From Oscillospiraceae bacterium (lineage in GTDB: Bacteria > Bacillota > Clostridia > Saccharofermentanales > Saccharofermentanaceae): a stretch of DNA of 37,086 nt. The translations under genes were made by a program, and so were the position numbers. The notes below the pieces were generated by a model. The model was not told the DNA's origin. It did not search any database and saw only the letters and a list, made by a program, of their open reading frames with translations. The stretch spans positions 1 through 37,086 of the forward strand of contig CADCLV010000018.1 in the NCBI GenBank assembly GCA_902802325.1, in the 5' to 3' direction. Of the stretch, positions 17,736-26,281 are shown in pieces. Every line of letters starts with the position of its first letter. Positions within the stretch are counted from its first letter, which is position 1.

Positions 17736-19100
17736 TCAACGGAAAACGAGAAGCATAATGACTGCAAATCCGATTACAAAGGTCAGCGCGCCGCTGTCAT
17801 TATCTTTTTTACTGATCATAACAGGGATCTCTTCCACAATCGAATAGATCATCGCGCCGCCGGCAACCGCCATTATATACGGAAGCGAATCCGGAAACAG
17901 CGTAACGATCACCAGTATAAACACGGCGATCAAGGGAATAGAGACTCCGGATACCACTCCCATGAAGAAAGCTCTTCCTTTTCCGACACCCTTCTCCAGT
18001 ACTGGAAGAGATACGAAAAGCGCCTCCGGGAAGTTCTGAACAGCAATCGCAATCGCCAGAAAATACGGAGTAGAATTCGGGATCCATGAGGTCTGCATAA
18101 AATGTGCTGCGAAGATCGAGCCAAGCGCGATTCCTTCCGGCACGTGATGGATCAGTTCTGCCAGCATCATTTTCGTTTCGGAGCGAAGGCTGCTCTTCGG
18201 GCCCTCGGTAATATTTACATAGGCGTGCATATGCGGCACAAGACTGTCCAGGAGAAATTGTACGGCAACACCTGCACAAAAACAGGGAAAAAGCGGACGG
18301 ATCCCGCATATTCTCATCCCGTTAAACCCACCTGACGCCGGCTCGAGCATGGCCCATACCGATATGGAAAACATGATGCCGGAACTTGCCCCGGCCAGAG
18401 CCACTCTGACTTTTTCAGAGAGTTTCCATCTTCTCGCGTATACGAAGGCCGCACCAAGGACCGTACCCAGAAGCGGGATCAGCATGCCAAAGATCGTATC
18501 CGAATCTTTCATCGCTCCGGACGTATCCAGTGCTTCTATAAGGGTCTTTACTCCGATAAAGATAAGGATCGTTCCGCCCGCCACTTCCGCGCCGGATTTA
18601 TACCGCATACCGAATATGTTGCCGATCCGCACTCCCATAAAAGAAATGATAAATGTAATAACCGAGATGACTGTTACGGCGAATAATACATTCTGAATTC
18701 TTCCCGTATCGAGGACCGATACAGGAACCGCAACAAAAGTAATGCCTACTGCCAGCGCATCTATGCTTGTGGCAATGGCCATCATGAACATGGTCTTTAT
18801 GTCAAAGCCTTCTTTTTCCTTCTCTTCCTCGGAAAAAGCTTCTCTGATCATATTAAAGCCAATTAGAAATAAAAGTACGAATGCCACCCAGGGGGCAACG
18901 ATCTTGATCCATTTTTCAAATCGTGATCCAATGATATAGCCTATAAAAGGCATGATGCCCTGAAAAGCACCAAACCAGACACCGCAGAGCAGACACTCTT
19001 TCGCAGTGATTTTTTTCGTAGACAGACCTTTGCATACAGATACGGCGAATGCATCCATAGCCAGTCCGACAGATAAAAGAAGCAGTTCAAAAATGCCCAT
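17736..19100 (-). CDS. MntP-ZIP fusion: manganese exporter joined to a ZIP-family transporter
   Basis: A 454-residue membrane protein with two transporter domains in one frame. Residues 1-195 match MntP, the Mn2+ efflux pump: SVGLAMDAFAVSVCKGL in the first helix and ATSIDALAVGITF in the second repeat, each with the essential aspartate. Residues from about 205 to the end match the ZIP family: AELIHHVPEGIALG in helix IV and AVQNFPEALFVSLP in helix V, the metal-site helices. ZIP proteins normally import Zn, Fe or Mn, though some bacterial members export. ATG 19100 follows GGGGAG; a GTG at 19136 lies inside the riboswitch terminator and cannot be the main start. A Mn2+ riboswitch upstream supports a role in manganese homeostasis. 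Confidence 0.88.
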   Translation of the reverse strand: MGIFELLLLSVGLAMDAFAVSVCKGLSTKKITAKECLLCGVWFGAFQGIMPFIGYIIGSRFEKWIKIVAPWVAFVLLFLIGFNMIREAFSEEEKEKEGFDIKTMFMMAIATSIDALAVGITFVAVPVSVLDTGRIQNVLFAVTVISVITFIISFMGVRIGNIFGMRYKSGAEVAGGTILIFIGVKTLIEALDTSGAMKDSDTIFGMLIPLLGTVLGAAFVYARRWKLSEKVRVALAGASSGIMFSISVWAMLEPASGGFNGMRICGIRPLFPCFCAGVAVQFLLDSLVPHMHAYVNITEGPKSSLRSETKMMLAELIHHVPEGIALGSIFAAHFMQTSWIPNSTPYFLAIAIAVQNFPEALFVSLPVLEKGVGKGRAFFMGVVSGVSIPLIAVFILVIVTLFPDSLPYIMAVAGGAMIYSIVEEIPVMISKKDNDSGALTFVIGFAVIMLLVFR

Positions 19101-19110
19101 ATAACTCCCC

Positions 19111-19145
19111 AATAAAAAACCAAGTACAGTTTTCACTATACTTGG
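19111..19145 (-). terminator. Expression-platform terminator of the Mn2+ riboswitch
   Basis: Leftward CCAAGTATAGT, GAAA loop, ACTGTACTTGG (11-bp stem with one G-U pair, 19145-19120) followed by TTTTTTATT. It lies between the aptamer and the mntP ribosome binding site, as expected for transcription attenuation that Mn2+ binding relieves. Confidence 0.85.
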
Positions 19146-19159
19146 GTAATCATCAAATA

Positions 19160-19266
19160 ATATACCTCACGTATAGTTTCTCTATACATGAGTCTCGCAT
19201 TTTAAAGCAAGCCAGGTCAAAGACCAGTATGTTGACTTGCTACGATCAACGTTTGCTACTCCCCCA
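19160..19266 (-). promoter_or_regulatory. yybP-ykoY manganese riboswitch aptamer
   Basis: The leader shows the hallmarks of the yybP-ykoY family in order: GGGGAGTAGC, GTCAACATACTGG, TTTGACCTGGCTTGC, GCGAGACT and a closing GAGGTAT. This RNA senses Mn2+ and usually turns on mntP or related exporters. Here it precedes the MntP-ZIP fusion, which fits exactly. Confidence 0.88.
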
Positions 19267-19282
19267 TGGAATTGTCTTCAAT

Positions 19283-19311
19283 AATGTAACACGATAACAT
19301 TTTTCAGTCAA
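19283..19311 (-). promoter_or_regulatory. Promoter of the mntP-zip transcript
   Basis: Leftward TTGACT (19311-19306), 17-nt spacer, TACATT (19288-19283), ending about 17 nt before the riboswitch aptamer. A perfect 12-bp palindrome GTATCATGATAC (19318-19329) sits just upstream. No intrinsic terminator is visible between the nitrogenase-like operon and this promoter. Confidence 0.68.
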
Positions 19312-19341
19312 TTCCAAGTATCATGATACAACCGAAGCCCT

Positions 19342-20340
19342 CTATTCGAGAGTGGTAATCGAGACACGTTCACCTCTTCGAATCATATTTCGAAGGCGCA
19401 TCAGTTCCTGATCTTTTTTCTCCGCCAGAAGGAGCACAGCCTCTTCCTTTTCATTCCGATGAAGGATCTTGTCGATCCGGCCGTTTCTGATCACGATGCG
19501 TTTCGGGGCCATCAGGGAAAGGATCGGATCATGTGTCGCAATCAGCACGATCTTATCATTTCCTGTCAGAAGATCCATGGCCTTTCTCCGATCGATGCCT
19601 GCATTTTCGATCTCATCGATCAGTACGATCGGGGCTCTTGAAAGGAAGGCACAGTCGGCGATCATCAGAGCGCGTGACTGCCCTCCGCTTAAGGCGGTCA
19701 CAGCCGTATCCGGCGAAAACGGCTCTCCTGCCAGAGAAACAGCGACATCATATACCTTCCGGATTTTTTCGGAAATCTCGTCCTTTCGAAGGAAACACTC
19801 AGCATGCATTCGAAGAAACTCTTCCACATTCATATCCAGAACGAAATTCATATTCTGGGAAAGCTGAGCGATAGAACGTCTTCTTTCCCCGTTTCTCAGC
19901 CATTCATCCTTACTCTTTCCGTCAATCAGGATCGTTCGTAACGTGGGTGTATCTTCTTGCGCCTGCCACTCGATATCTTCCAGAAGGCGGCTTTTCCCCG
20001 ATCCGGTCTCACCAACGATGGCAATCATTTCTCCTTTCCGGATCGTAATCGGCACAAAGCTCTCCTTCGTGCCATCCTTCCCTTTTCCGGGAATGATCGT
20101 TATGGATCCGACATTTCGCACTTCCTCAGAAAGACATGCAGATGCATTCCGGAGATAGATCTCAAAATCCTCCTCTACTTCTTTACGGTTCATCTTTCTC
20201 TGCTCAAAAAAAGCTTCCGGAAGATCCAGAAGGTTATCGGAGAAACTCTTTTCTTTATTCCACTCCACCTCGAAATCATCCAGATAGTAAGGCAGATACG
20301 GATATTCTTTCTCCAGTTTTAAAAGCGGGATCGTAAGCAT
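19342..20340 (-). CDS. Soluble ABC-type ATPase, last gene of nitrogenase-like operon
   Basis: A 332-residue protein with an ABC ATPase domain but no membrane partner of its own. The first 80 residues are unlike any domain I know. Walker A GETGSGKSR spans 110-118, signature ALSGGQSRAL is near 217-226, Walker B IVLIDEIENAGID near 238-250 and the H-loop IATHD near 268. The D-loop region ENAGID is unusual for transporters, so a non-transport role, such as energising assembly or activation of a metalloprotein, is likely. ATG 20340 (MLTIPLL) follows AAGG; the gene starts 16 nt after the GTPase stop. Its fixed place in this operon suggests it serves the nitrogenase-like enzyme. The function is inference. 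Confidence 0.82.
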   Translation of the reverse strand: MLTIPLLKLEKEYPYLPYYLDDFEVEWNKEKSFSDNLLDLPEAFFEQRKMNRKEVEEDFEIYLRNASACLSEEVRNVGSITIIPGKGKDGTKESFVPITIRKGEMIAIVGETGSGKSRLLEDIEWQAQEDTPTLRTILIDGKSKDEWLRNGERRRSIAQLSQNMNFVLDMNVEEFLRMHAECFLRKDEISEKIRKVYDVAVSLAGEPFSPDTAVTALSGGQSRALMIADCAFLSRAPIVLIDEIENAGIDRRKAMDLLTGNDKIVLIATHDPILSLMAPKRIVIRNGRIDKILHRNEKEEAVLLLAEKKDQELMRLRNMIRRGERVSITTLE

Positions 20341-20356
20341 GCATATACCTTCTTTC

Positions 20357-21040
20357 TCAGATCCGGATGTGCTTGACATTTCCGATCTGGTATTCTTTTC
20401 CTATTTTTGTCTCACCCAAACAATAGGAACAAAGGGCCATCGGCATAGGGAAACGCAGAGTCTCATCTTCGATTTCTCTTTCCATAGCCATATTCCGGAT
20501 CGCCCTTGCGATTTCCGAAATGCCCTGTCCGGTAAGTCCGTTGACAGGAAATATCAGGGCTTTGGGATTGGAAGTTTCCACTCTTCGCATGAACACTTCT
20601 CTTTCCGCCTGAGAAACGATATCTCCTTTTGTGATCAATACAATATCAGCCAGTTTTAGAAGTGGTCCGATCTTTCTAGGAGCCCGGATCCCGCTTAACT
20701 GATCGATCACACAAACAGACAGTACATTCTTAATATAGGGCGAGCACCGGTTGCAAAGGCCGGCGCTCTCTGTAAACAGATAGTCCAGTTCTTCCTTTTT
20801 CCCCCAATCATAGACTGTCTGAATATTTGTGATGTAGTAATGATCCGGACAGAGTTCAGAGGAAAGGCCCTTTGCAGATGGAATGCCTGCCTGAGTATAG
20901 ATTTTGTCATCCTCAGTCTGAAGGCAGTCAAATTTACAAGCTCCTACCTTCTTTCCCTCATTCATGAATTCTTTCAGAATTCTTGTCATAACAGTTGTTT
21001 TTCCGGTTGCAGGCGGACCTGCAAAGGTTACAAGTCTCAT
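20357..21040 (-). CDS. Cys-rich UreG/HypB-like P-loop GTPase
   Basis: A 227-residue SIMIBI-class nucleotidase. Walker A GPPATGKTT is at 8-16, an ESAG switch motif at 91-94 and TKGD at 137-140 in the guanine-specificity position. UreG and HypB, its closest recognisable relatives, deliver nickel to urease and hydrogenase. Cysteines are unusually many: C35, C39, C64, C96, C99 (CNRC right after ESAG), C110, C204 and C207 (CSYC near the C-terminus), consistent with metal or Fe-S binding. ATG 21040 overlaps the upstream stop as ATGA. No urease or hydrogenase structural genes are nearby, so the client is probably the nitrogenase-like enzyme. Confidence 0.85.
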   Translation of the reverse strand: MRLVTFAGPPATGKTTVMTRILKEFMNEGKKVGACKFDCLQTEDDKIYTQAGIPSAKGLSSELCPDHYYITNIQTVYDWGKKEELDYLFTESAGLCNRCSPYIKNVLSVCVIDQLSGIRAPRKIGPLLKLADIVLITKGDIVSQAEREVFMRRVETSNPKALIFPVNGLTGQGISEIARAIRNMAMEREIEDETLRFPMPMALCSYCLGETKIGKEYQIGNVKHIRI

Positions 21041-21966
21041 TCCTTCTCCTCCGTCATGATCCGCTTGCATCTTTGGATTATCTCCGGAAGAGCGGGATCA
21101 TAGATATATTCCCAGCCGACAAACCGAAGGCTTCCCGGCAAAGCGTTTTCCACTCTTGTAATATTACTTGGGAAGAAGCCCTTCTCGCGGAAGATCCTTC
21201 CCACTTCCGGCTGACAAAGGATGGACATGATTCTTTCCGCATCTGAAGTGGATCTGGACGTCACTACAAGAGGCAGGATCGGAGCTCCATCAGAAAACCA
21301 GACAAGTTTCATGCCGCTCTGTCGCGCCTTAATTTCTCCGAAGATCCATGGCATCAGGTAAATATATGGTTTTTCGCCTTCGATTGCCCCCGGTTTGATC
21401 ATCTGGGATGGATGTACGATCGCCCTGATATTTTTCCGAAGCCGTCTGATTCCTTCGTCACCCGCAGCCTGATGGACATAGGTCAGAATGATTCCGTCAA
21501 ACATGTGACCGTCGTCCGGGAAAGCAATACTATTTTCATAATCAGAAGAAAGAAGGTCAGAAAAGGATTCCGGCTCGCTTCTTCCTTTTGCCTGATTTGT
21601 ATCCACCACCATAACCAGAGGAATGCAAGAGTAGATATCAAACATTCCTTTCGGATCGGTAAACGAAGCAAAATCCGGGTTACCGAGGTATGCATTGCCC
21701 ACTGCATGAAACCCTTTTTCCATCATGACAGGATGATTAACGAGACCTTCGATGCCTGTCCCCATGAAAACATCCGGATCACATTCACGAAAGATAGCAT
21801 CTGCCCAGGACAAGCCAAACTCCGCTAATGCGATGTTGTACTCTTTCCTGTCAGAGATATGTTCATCCAGATAGTCCTGGAAAGGAAGCTGAATCACACA
21901 TGGAACACGCCCGACCAGCTTTGCCTCTTTATTTTCTGCTGTGTAATGTAGTTCTTCGTTTTTCAC
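21037..21966 (-). CDS. Periplasmic-binding-fold protein without signal peptide
   Basis: A 309-residue protein resembling type 2 ABC solute-binding proteins (VCVIQLPF-like start, MGTGIEGLVNHPVMM, MFDIYSCIPLVMVVDTNQ, SIAFPDDGHMFDGIILTYVHQAAG, PILPLVVTSRS). It lacks any signal peptide, membrane anchor or lipobox, so it should be cytoplasmic. The GTG start at 21966 follows GGGAGGA by 9 nt and overlaps the FecE-like gene by 38 nt; its stop overlaps the GTPase start. A cytoplasmic binding protein between an importer and a nickel-type GTPase could act as a chaperone or sensor for the imported ligand, which is inference. Confidence 0.75.
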   Translation of the reverse strand: MKNEELHYTAENKEAKLVGRVPCVIQLPFQDYLDEHISDRKEYNIALAEFGLSWADAIFRECDPDVFMGTGIEGLVNHPVMMEKGFHAVGNAYLGNPDFASFTDPKGMFDIYSCIPLVMVVDTNQAKGRSEPESFSDLLSSDYENSIAFPDDGHMFDGIILTYVHQAAGDEGIRRLRKNIRAIVHPSQMIKPGAIEGEKPYIYLMPWIFGEIKARQSGMKLVWFSDGAPILPLVVTSRSTSDAERIMSILCQPEVGRIFREKGFFPSNITRVENALPGSLRFVGWEYIYDPALPEIIQRCKRIMTEEKE

Positions 21967-22804
21967 GAAATCGATTCCTCCCGTCTACCACTGTCACCTG
22001 TTCGTTCTTTTCATGATTAAGCACATCCACCGGAAGCACACAAACATGCCGCTTGTCATCGATCACAAAATCACGAATACGGACATCCACATCAAATGCT
22101 TTGCACAGATTCTCCTCGGAAATCACTTCATCCGCCTTTCCGAAAGAGTTGCTCCCATCACGGTTTAGGATCAAAGCCTTGTCCGAAATGGCTAATGCAT
22201 GTTCCGGATAATGGGTATTGACGATAGATGAAATGCCACGATCACGACATAACCTATGGATCGTATTGATCACGATCAGCTGATTCTTAAAATCAAGATT
22301 CGACTCCGGTTCATCCAGGATCAGAAGTTCCGGATCCGTGGCCAGGGCTCTGGCGATCAGGACCATCTGCAGTTCTCCGCCGGAGATCTCATTACAAAGT
22401 TTTCCGCGAAGCCGGCTCATGCCAACCATATCCAGACACTCTTGCGCAAAACGGTAATCCTTCTTTGTTGGCTGAGCCAATATACCGAGATGTGCATTTC
22501 GGCCAAGAAGAACCATCTCTTCCGTTGTATAGGAGAATGCGGAGCGTTTCGCTTGCGGCACATAGCCGATCTTCTTCCAGATCTCCTGATTTTTCCATTC
22601 GTGCCAGGGTTTACCGTTAATATATGTGCAGCCGGTACGCCACGGAAGGAAGCCGAGCGTACATTTCAGGAGAGTTGTCTTACCAACGCCATTGGACCCC
22701 AATATAGAAAGGATCTCTCCATCATTGACACACAAAGAAAGATTCTTAAGAATATCCGGACCTTTCTTATATCCGAAAGATGCATCTTTTACCTCAAAGG
22801 TCAT
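21929..22804 (-). CDS. FecE/BtuD-type importer ATPase
   Basis: A 291-residue ATPase of the iron-siderophore/haem/cobalamin importer group. Walker A GSNGVGKTT lies near 35-43, signature EISGGELQMVLIARAL near 139-154, Walker B LLILDEPES and an H-loop in VNTHYPEHAL. The last 40 residues extend past the usual fold. ATG 22804 overlaps the permease stop as ATGA. It energises the FecCD-type permease next to it. Confidence 0.92.
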   Translation of the reverse strand: MTFEVKDASFGYKKGPDILKNLSLCVNDGEILSILGSNGVGKTTLLKCTLGFLPWRTGCTYINGKPWHEWKNQEIWKKIGYVPQAKRSAFSYTTEEMVLLGRNAHLGILAQPTKKDYRFAQECLDMVGMSRLRGKLCNEISGGELQMVLIARALATDPELLILDEPESNLDFKNQLIVINTIHRLCRDRGISSIVNTHYPEHALAISDKALILNRDGSNSFGKADEVISEENLCKAFDVDVRIRDFVIDDKRHVCVLPVDVLNHEKNEQVTVVDGRNRFREKRRTTLHSRK

Positions 22805-23799
22805 GTTTTCACACCTCCTGTCCGTCTTAACAGAATGATAAATACCGGGGCACCGATAATTGCCGTAAGGATCGAGATCGGAATCTCCGCAGCCGTTGCA
22901 GATCTCGCCACAGTATCGATAAGAAGAAGATATGTTGCACCAAGTCCGATACTTGCCGGAATCACGTACTTATTGTTATTTCCAAACATCATACGAGAGA
23001 TGTGGGGGATCAGGATTCCGATCCAGCCGACTTTTCCACACATGGCAATCACTGAGCCGGTAATCATGGTAGAAGATACGATCGTAAGGCCTCTCATCAG
23101 TTTTAGATTGATGCCCATCGCTTTTGCCTCATCATCATTTAATGAAAGAACATTCAGCTTCCATCTGAGGCAAAAGAGTATGATAATACCAATAAGCATC
23201 GGGATCGTACCGATCCACAGTTTCTTGAAACTGGTTCCCGATAAACTTCCCATAAGCCAGTAAGTGATCTCCGGCAAAACATCCTGCGGATCGGCCACAT
23301 ATTTTATTAATGAGACCAAAGCCTCAAAAAGAGAACTGATCACCATACCGGATAGTATAAGCATGACAAGTGAAGACTCACCTTTCACACGGCTGATCAT
23401 ATATACCAGCCCTACCGATATCAAACCCATAGCGAAAGCGGTTCCTTGAATGCCCAAAGAAGGAAGCCGGAGCATGATTCCCAGCGTCGCCCCGAAAGAG
23501 GCGCCCGTGGCGACTCCCAATGTATCAGGAGTCGCCAGGGGGTTGGAAAACATACTTTGAAAGGCTGCACCGGCAACGGCCAGACCCGCGCCTGCGATAA
23601 TTGCAAGGATCGATCTGGGAAGACGGATCTTGTAAAGAACAGTCTTCACATTCGGATCTTCGACCTTCATGCCCAGGAGGACTTTTACGCAGTCTTTAAC
23701 AGGAATCGAGTATCGGCCTACGCCCAAAGCAACAAAGAAAGATACTACAAGCGCAATGGTGATCCCGATCACCCAAATAAGTTCTGTTTTCTTTTTCAC
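22801..23799 (-). CDS. FecCD-family importer permease
   Basis: A 332-residue permease with about ten membrane helices of the BtuC/FecCD family. The landmarks are RLPRSILAIIAGAGLAVAGA near 59, FSNPLATPDTLGVATGASFG, the cytoplasmic coupling region LNDDEAKAMGINL, and GWIGILIPHISRMMFG. A GTG start at 23799 is used, with AGGTGG just upstream. It lies 21 nt after the lipoprotein gene and overlaps the ATPase gene by 4 nt. Substrates in the family are iron chelates, haem and corrinoids. Confidence 0.93.
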   Translation of the reverse strand: MKKKTELIWVIGITIALVVSFFVALGVGRYSIPVKDCVKVLLGMKVEDPNVKTVLYKIRLPRSILAIIAGAGLAVAGAAFQSMFSNPLATPDTLGVATGASFGATLGIMLRLPSLGIQGTAFAMGLISVGLVYMISRVKGESSLVMLILSGMVISSLFEALVSLIKYVADPQDVLPEITYWLMGSLSGTSFKKLWIGTIPMLIGIIILFCLRWKLNVLSLNDDEAKAMGINLKLMRGLTIVSSTMITGSVIAMCGKVGWIGILIPHISRMMFGNNNKYVIPASIGLGATYLLLIDTVARSATAAEIPISILTAIIGAPVFIILLRRTGGVKT

Positions 23800-23820
23800 A
23801 TTTCCACCTATGTCCGATGA

Positions 23821-25062
23821 TCAGAGACCATTTGCCGCATCACGGGAAGGAATGAACATCATATCCAGCTGTTCTTCCGACAGATCGTATCCGCACATTT
23901 CCTTATAGTACTCTTTTGCGATCTTACGGATATCGACATCCGGGAACAGATCCGGATAAATTACAGAAGCCAGCCACTGCATTGTAACCGGAGAGTCACC
24001 GCCCGGTGTATAACTTCTATAAAGGCCCAGAGGCATCTTATAAACCCGCTTATTCTTTACCGCATTGATCGTGCTCCAATCATCGGTGCCAATGGCATTG
24101 TTATAAAGATCTTCCGGCTGTGTGCCACAGAAATTAGTAATGATAATGATGTCCGGATTCCATTCATATACCTGTTCCATCGAGATTTTCAGAATTGAAC
24201 CATCCGGTACCTCGCTGGCAACATTATAGGCATTTACCGATTCACACCACCACTGGCCGAAGAAATTTACACCGGAAGCTACCATCGCCGCATCTGTATA
24301 TTTAAAGAGAACTAAAACGCGGGCCTTCTGATCTTCCGGAATGTCCTTTGTCTTTTCGATGATGTCCGCATGGACTGCGTCACTCTTCTCCATAGCTTTC
24401 TTTGCGAAATCCGATCCGCCAAAGATCTGGTCAAGAAGGTCGATCCATTGCTCATAGGTCTCGATAATGTCATACTTCCACGCAGAAGCAGAAGTTGTAA
24501 CGGCCGGAATACCTGCTTCACGGATCACTTTTGCCTGCTCCTGTCCCACACCGATGACAATGTCAGGCTTAAGAAGGAGCAGTTCCTCCAGGTTTACTTC
24601 ATCTCCACTGATGAAGGCAGTCTCGGCATTCAGGATCTCCGGGTAGATCTGACCAAGAAGACCGTTTTCCGCAGCACTCATCGATACCGGATGGATACCC
24701 ACGATTTTTTCAGCGGAACCCAGATACTCGGCAACTACAGAAGCCAGCGGATAAAAAGAACCAATTACAATTCGGTTGATCGTATTCGGAACTTCAACTG
24801 TATCTCCCGCATGATCGACAACTGTATGTGTACCGTTTGGATCTCCAAACGGATTCTGGGTATCCTGGCTTTCCCCTTTTACCTCAGAATCAGATTCAGA
24901 CGACTCCTCCGAAACACTTTCCGAAGTTTCAGACACTTTTTCTTCCGTCTGTGTCGCGGAAGAAGATGATGCACTTGTTTCCTCATCCTTTTTTGCACAG
25001 GCCGTAAAGGCACAAAGTGCAATGGATACCGACAATAAGCCGGCAAGCAGTTTTTTCTTCAT
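23821..25062 (-). CDS. Substrate-binding lipoprotein, BtuF/FecB type
   Basis: A 413-residue surface lipoprotein. A signal peptide (1-20) ends with the lipobox FTAC (lipidated Cys21), followed by a Ser/Glu-rich linker (about 27-70). From about 77 it has the helical-backbone metal-receptor fold: TVVDHAGDTVEVPNTINRIVI, LLLLKPDIVIG and YEWNPDIIIITNF. SD AGAGGA precedes ATG 25062. Family members bind siderophores, haem or corrinoids. The 79-nt gap upstream is the largest in the operon and contains an AT-rich stretch, so an internal promoter is possible. Confidence 0.9.
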   Translation of the reverse strand: MKKKLLAGLLSVSIALCAFTACAKKDEETSASSSSATQTEEKVSETSESVSEESSESDSEVKGESQDTQNPFGDPNGTHTVVDHAGDTVEVPNTINRIVIGSFYPLASVVAEYLGSAEKIVGIHPVSMSAAENGLLGQIYPEILNAETAFISGDEVNLEELLLLKPDIVIGVGQEQAKVIREAGIPAVTTSASAWKYDIIETYEQWIDLLDQIFGGSDFAKKAMEKSDAVHADIIEKTKDIPEDQKARVLVLFKYTDAAMVASGVNFFGQWWCESVNAYNVASEVPDGSILKISMEQVYEWNPDIIIITNFCGTQPEDLYNNAIGTDDWSTINAVKNKRVYKMPLGLYRSYTPGGDSPVTMQWLASVIYPDLFPDVDIRKIAKEYYKEMCGYDLSEEQLDMMFIPSRDAANGL

Positions 25063-25141
25063 AATAATCCTCTTTCTACTTACTTTCGTAAGAACTATGT
25101 TATATATATTTAAGCCGGTCGTTTAGAAGCGCCGAACGGGC

Positions 25142-26281
25142 TTACAGATTCAGTTCAAGCCATTTATTCTCATCCAGATAATTCCAGTAACTACCTTTTC
25201 CCACACGGCTTGAAACAGAGTACTGCGGGAAAAGAACCTGATTTTTTGCTTTTCCGGAGAACTCCATAAACAGTGGATCCGCGATCAGAAGATCCTCCTG
25301 ATCTTTCACCACAGAAAGAATTGCATCCTCATCATTTAGATATGTGGAAACATCATCTTCATGTTCAATCGTATATAGCTGGCAATCGATATTTTTCGAA
25401 CGCAAGAAATTACGCATAGAATCTCCGATCACCGAGTCAGCAATAATGACTCCGGAACGTCTGATATTCTTGGGGCTTCGAACCTTAAACACTGCGGTTT
25501 TCCCTTCTTTTACCAGATCCAGGTACGAAGTCATCTGCTTCTGTCCTATCGGGAAATTCACAATATAAGGTGTCTGATATTTCTTTTCCATCTCTTTTGC
25601 TATAGCCAGCCCCGCCTGATTCCAAACCAGGTTCAAAGTGACTTTCTCCGGATACTGGTAAAACAAAAGAGAACCATACATGCCTTTTCCCTGCATCAGA
25701 GAGATACCATTTTCAGCAAGAGTTTCACATAAACTGTCAAACACTTCCTGATGCATATCCAGAGGAGATATCCCCGGCACGGCAATCGTTCCTTCATTAT
25801 TCCACGGCTCCCGTTTCTCCGGATTCCTCTCGTAATACTCCGTTAGTGCTGAATATGCCATCAGAATGCCATCATAATAAGTTCCCTTGATTCCGGCAGT
25901 TGGAAATCCAAAACAAGGTATCCCGGTCCGGTTCTCGACGGCCCTGGCCACTCCATTGAAATCAAAACCGATGACATTGGGAACCGGACTGCCGACTATT
26001 GCAATAAACTTCGGATGTCTTTCCAAAGCATTCTTCGTGATCTTCCCGATCAGCTTCTCATCATCGCCAAGGATGGCATCTACCTTTCGAAGGCTTGTAC
26101 AATACACCATCGCGTGACTTCCGTACCATCTCGGCTCATCGAAATGGGTATAATTGCCTGTACAGCCTGCAGCATCATGGATGCAGATCATTCCACCCAG
26201 GTCGAAAAGTGCGGAGCATACCCCCGAATAATCTCCTGCAAAAGGAGGAAGGTACATGCATACTTTATGTTTTCTATTCAT
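25142..26281 (-). CDS. Nitrogenase component 1-like protein (NifD/K-like subunit B)
   Basis: A 379-residue member of the nitrogenase alpha/beta superfamily. Near the N-terminus are cysteines C22, C33 and C40 in GVCSALFDLGGMICIHDAAGC, matching the first two P-cluster ligand regions. In the third region, where NifD has a Cys before IGDD, this protein reads GSPVPNVIGFDF, so that ligand is lost. It is much shorter than NifD (about 490). Its start overlaps the preceding stop as TGATG, implying a 1:1 complex with that subunit. A cluster with three or fewer Cys ligands is likely. Its reaction is unknown; dark-operative protochlorophyllide reductase and CfbD are superfamily members with similar reduced sets. 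Confidence 0.85.
   Translation of the reverse strand: MNRKHKVCMYLPPFAGDYSGVCSALFDLGGMICIHDAAGCTGNYTHFDEPRWYGSHAMVYCTSLRKVDAILGDDEKLIGKITKNALERHPKFIAIVGSPVPNVIGFDFNGVARAVENRTGIPCFGFPTAGIKGTYYDGILMAYSALTEYYERNPEKREPWNNEGTIAVPGISPLDMHQEVFDSLCETLAENGISLMQGKGMYGSLLFYQYPEKVTLNLVWNQAGLAIAKEMEKKYQTPYIVNFPIGQKQMTSYLDLVKEGKTAVFKVRSPKNIRRSGVIIADSVIGDSMRNFLRSKNIDCQLYTIEHEDDVSTYLNDEDAILSVVKDQEDLLIADPLFMEFSGKAKNQVLFPQYSVSSRVGKGSYWNYLDENKWLELNL

Noticed and set aside
19100..19136. GTG start at 19136 for the MntP-ZIP protein
   Set aside because: It falls inside the riboswitch terminator stem; ATG 19100 has a good ribosome binding site and matches the MntP N-terminus.
22256..23263. A 335-residue + strand ORF opposite the importer genes
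   Set aside because: It lies antisense to two overlapping genes with clear ABC importer motifs and has no motif of its own.
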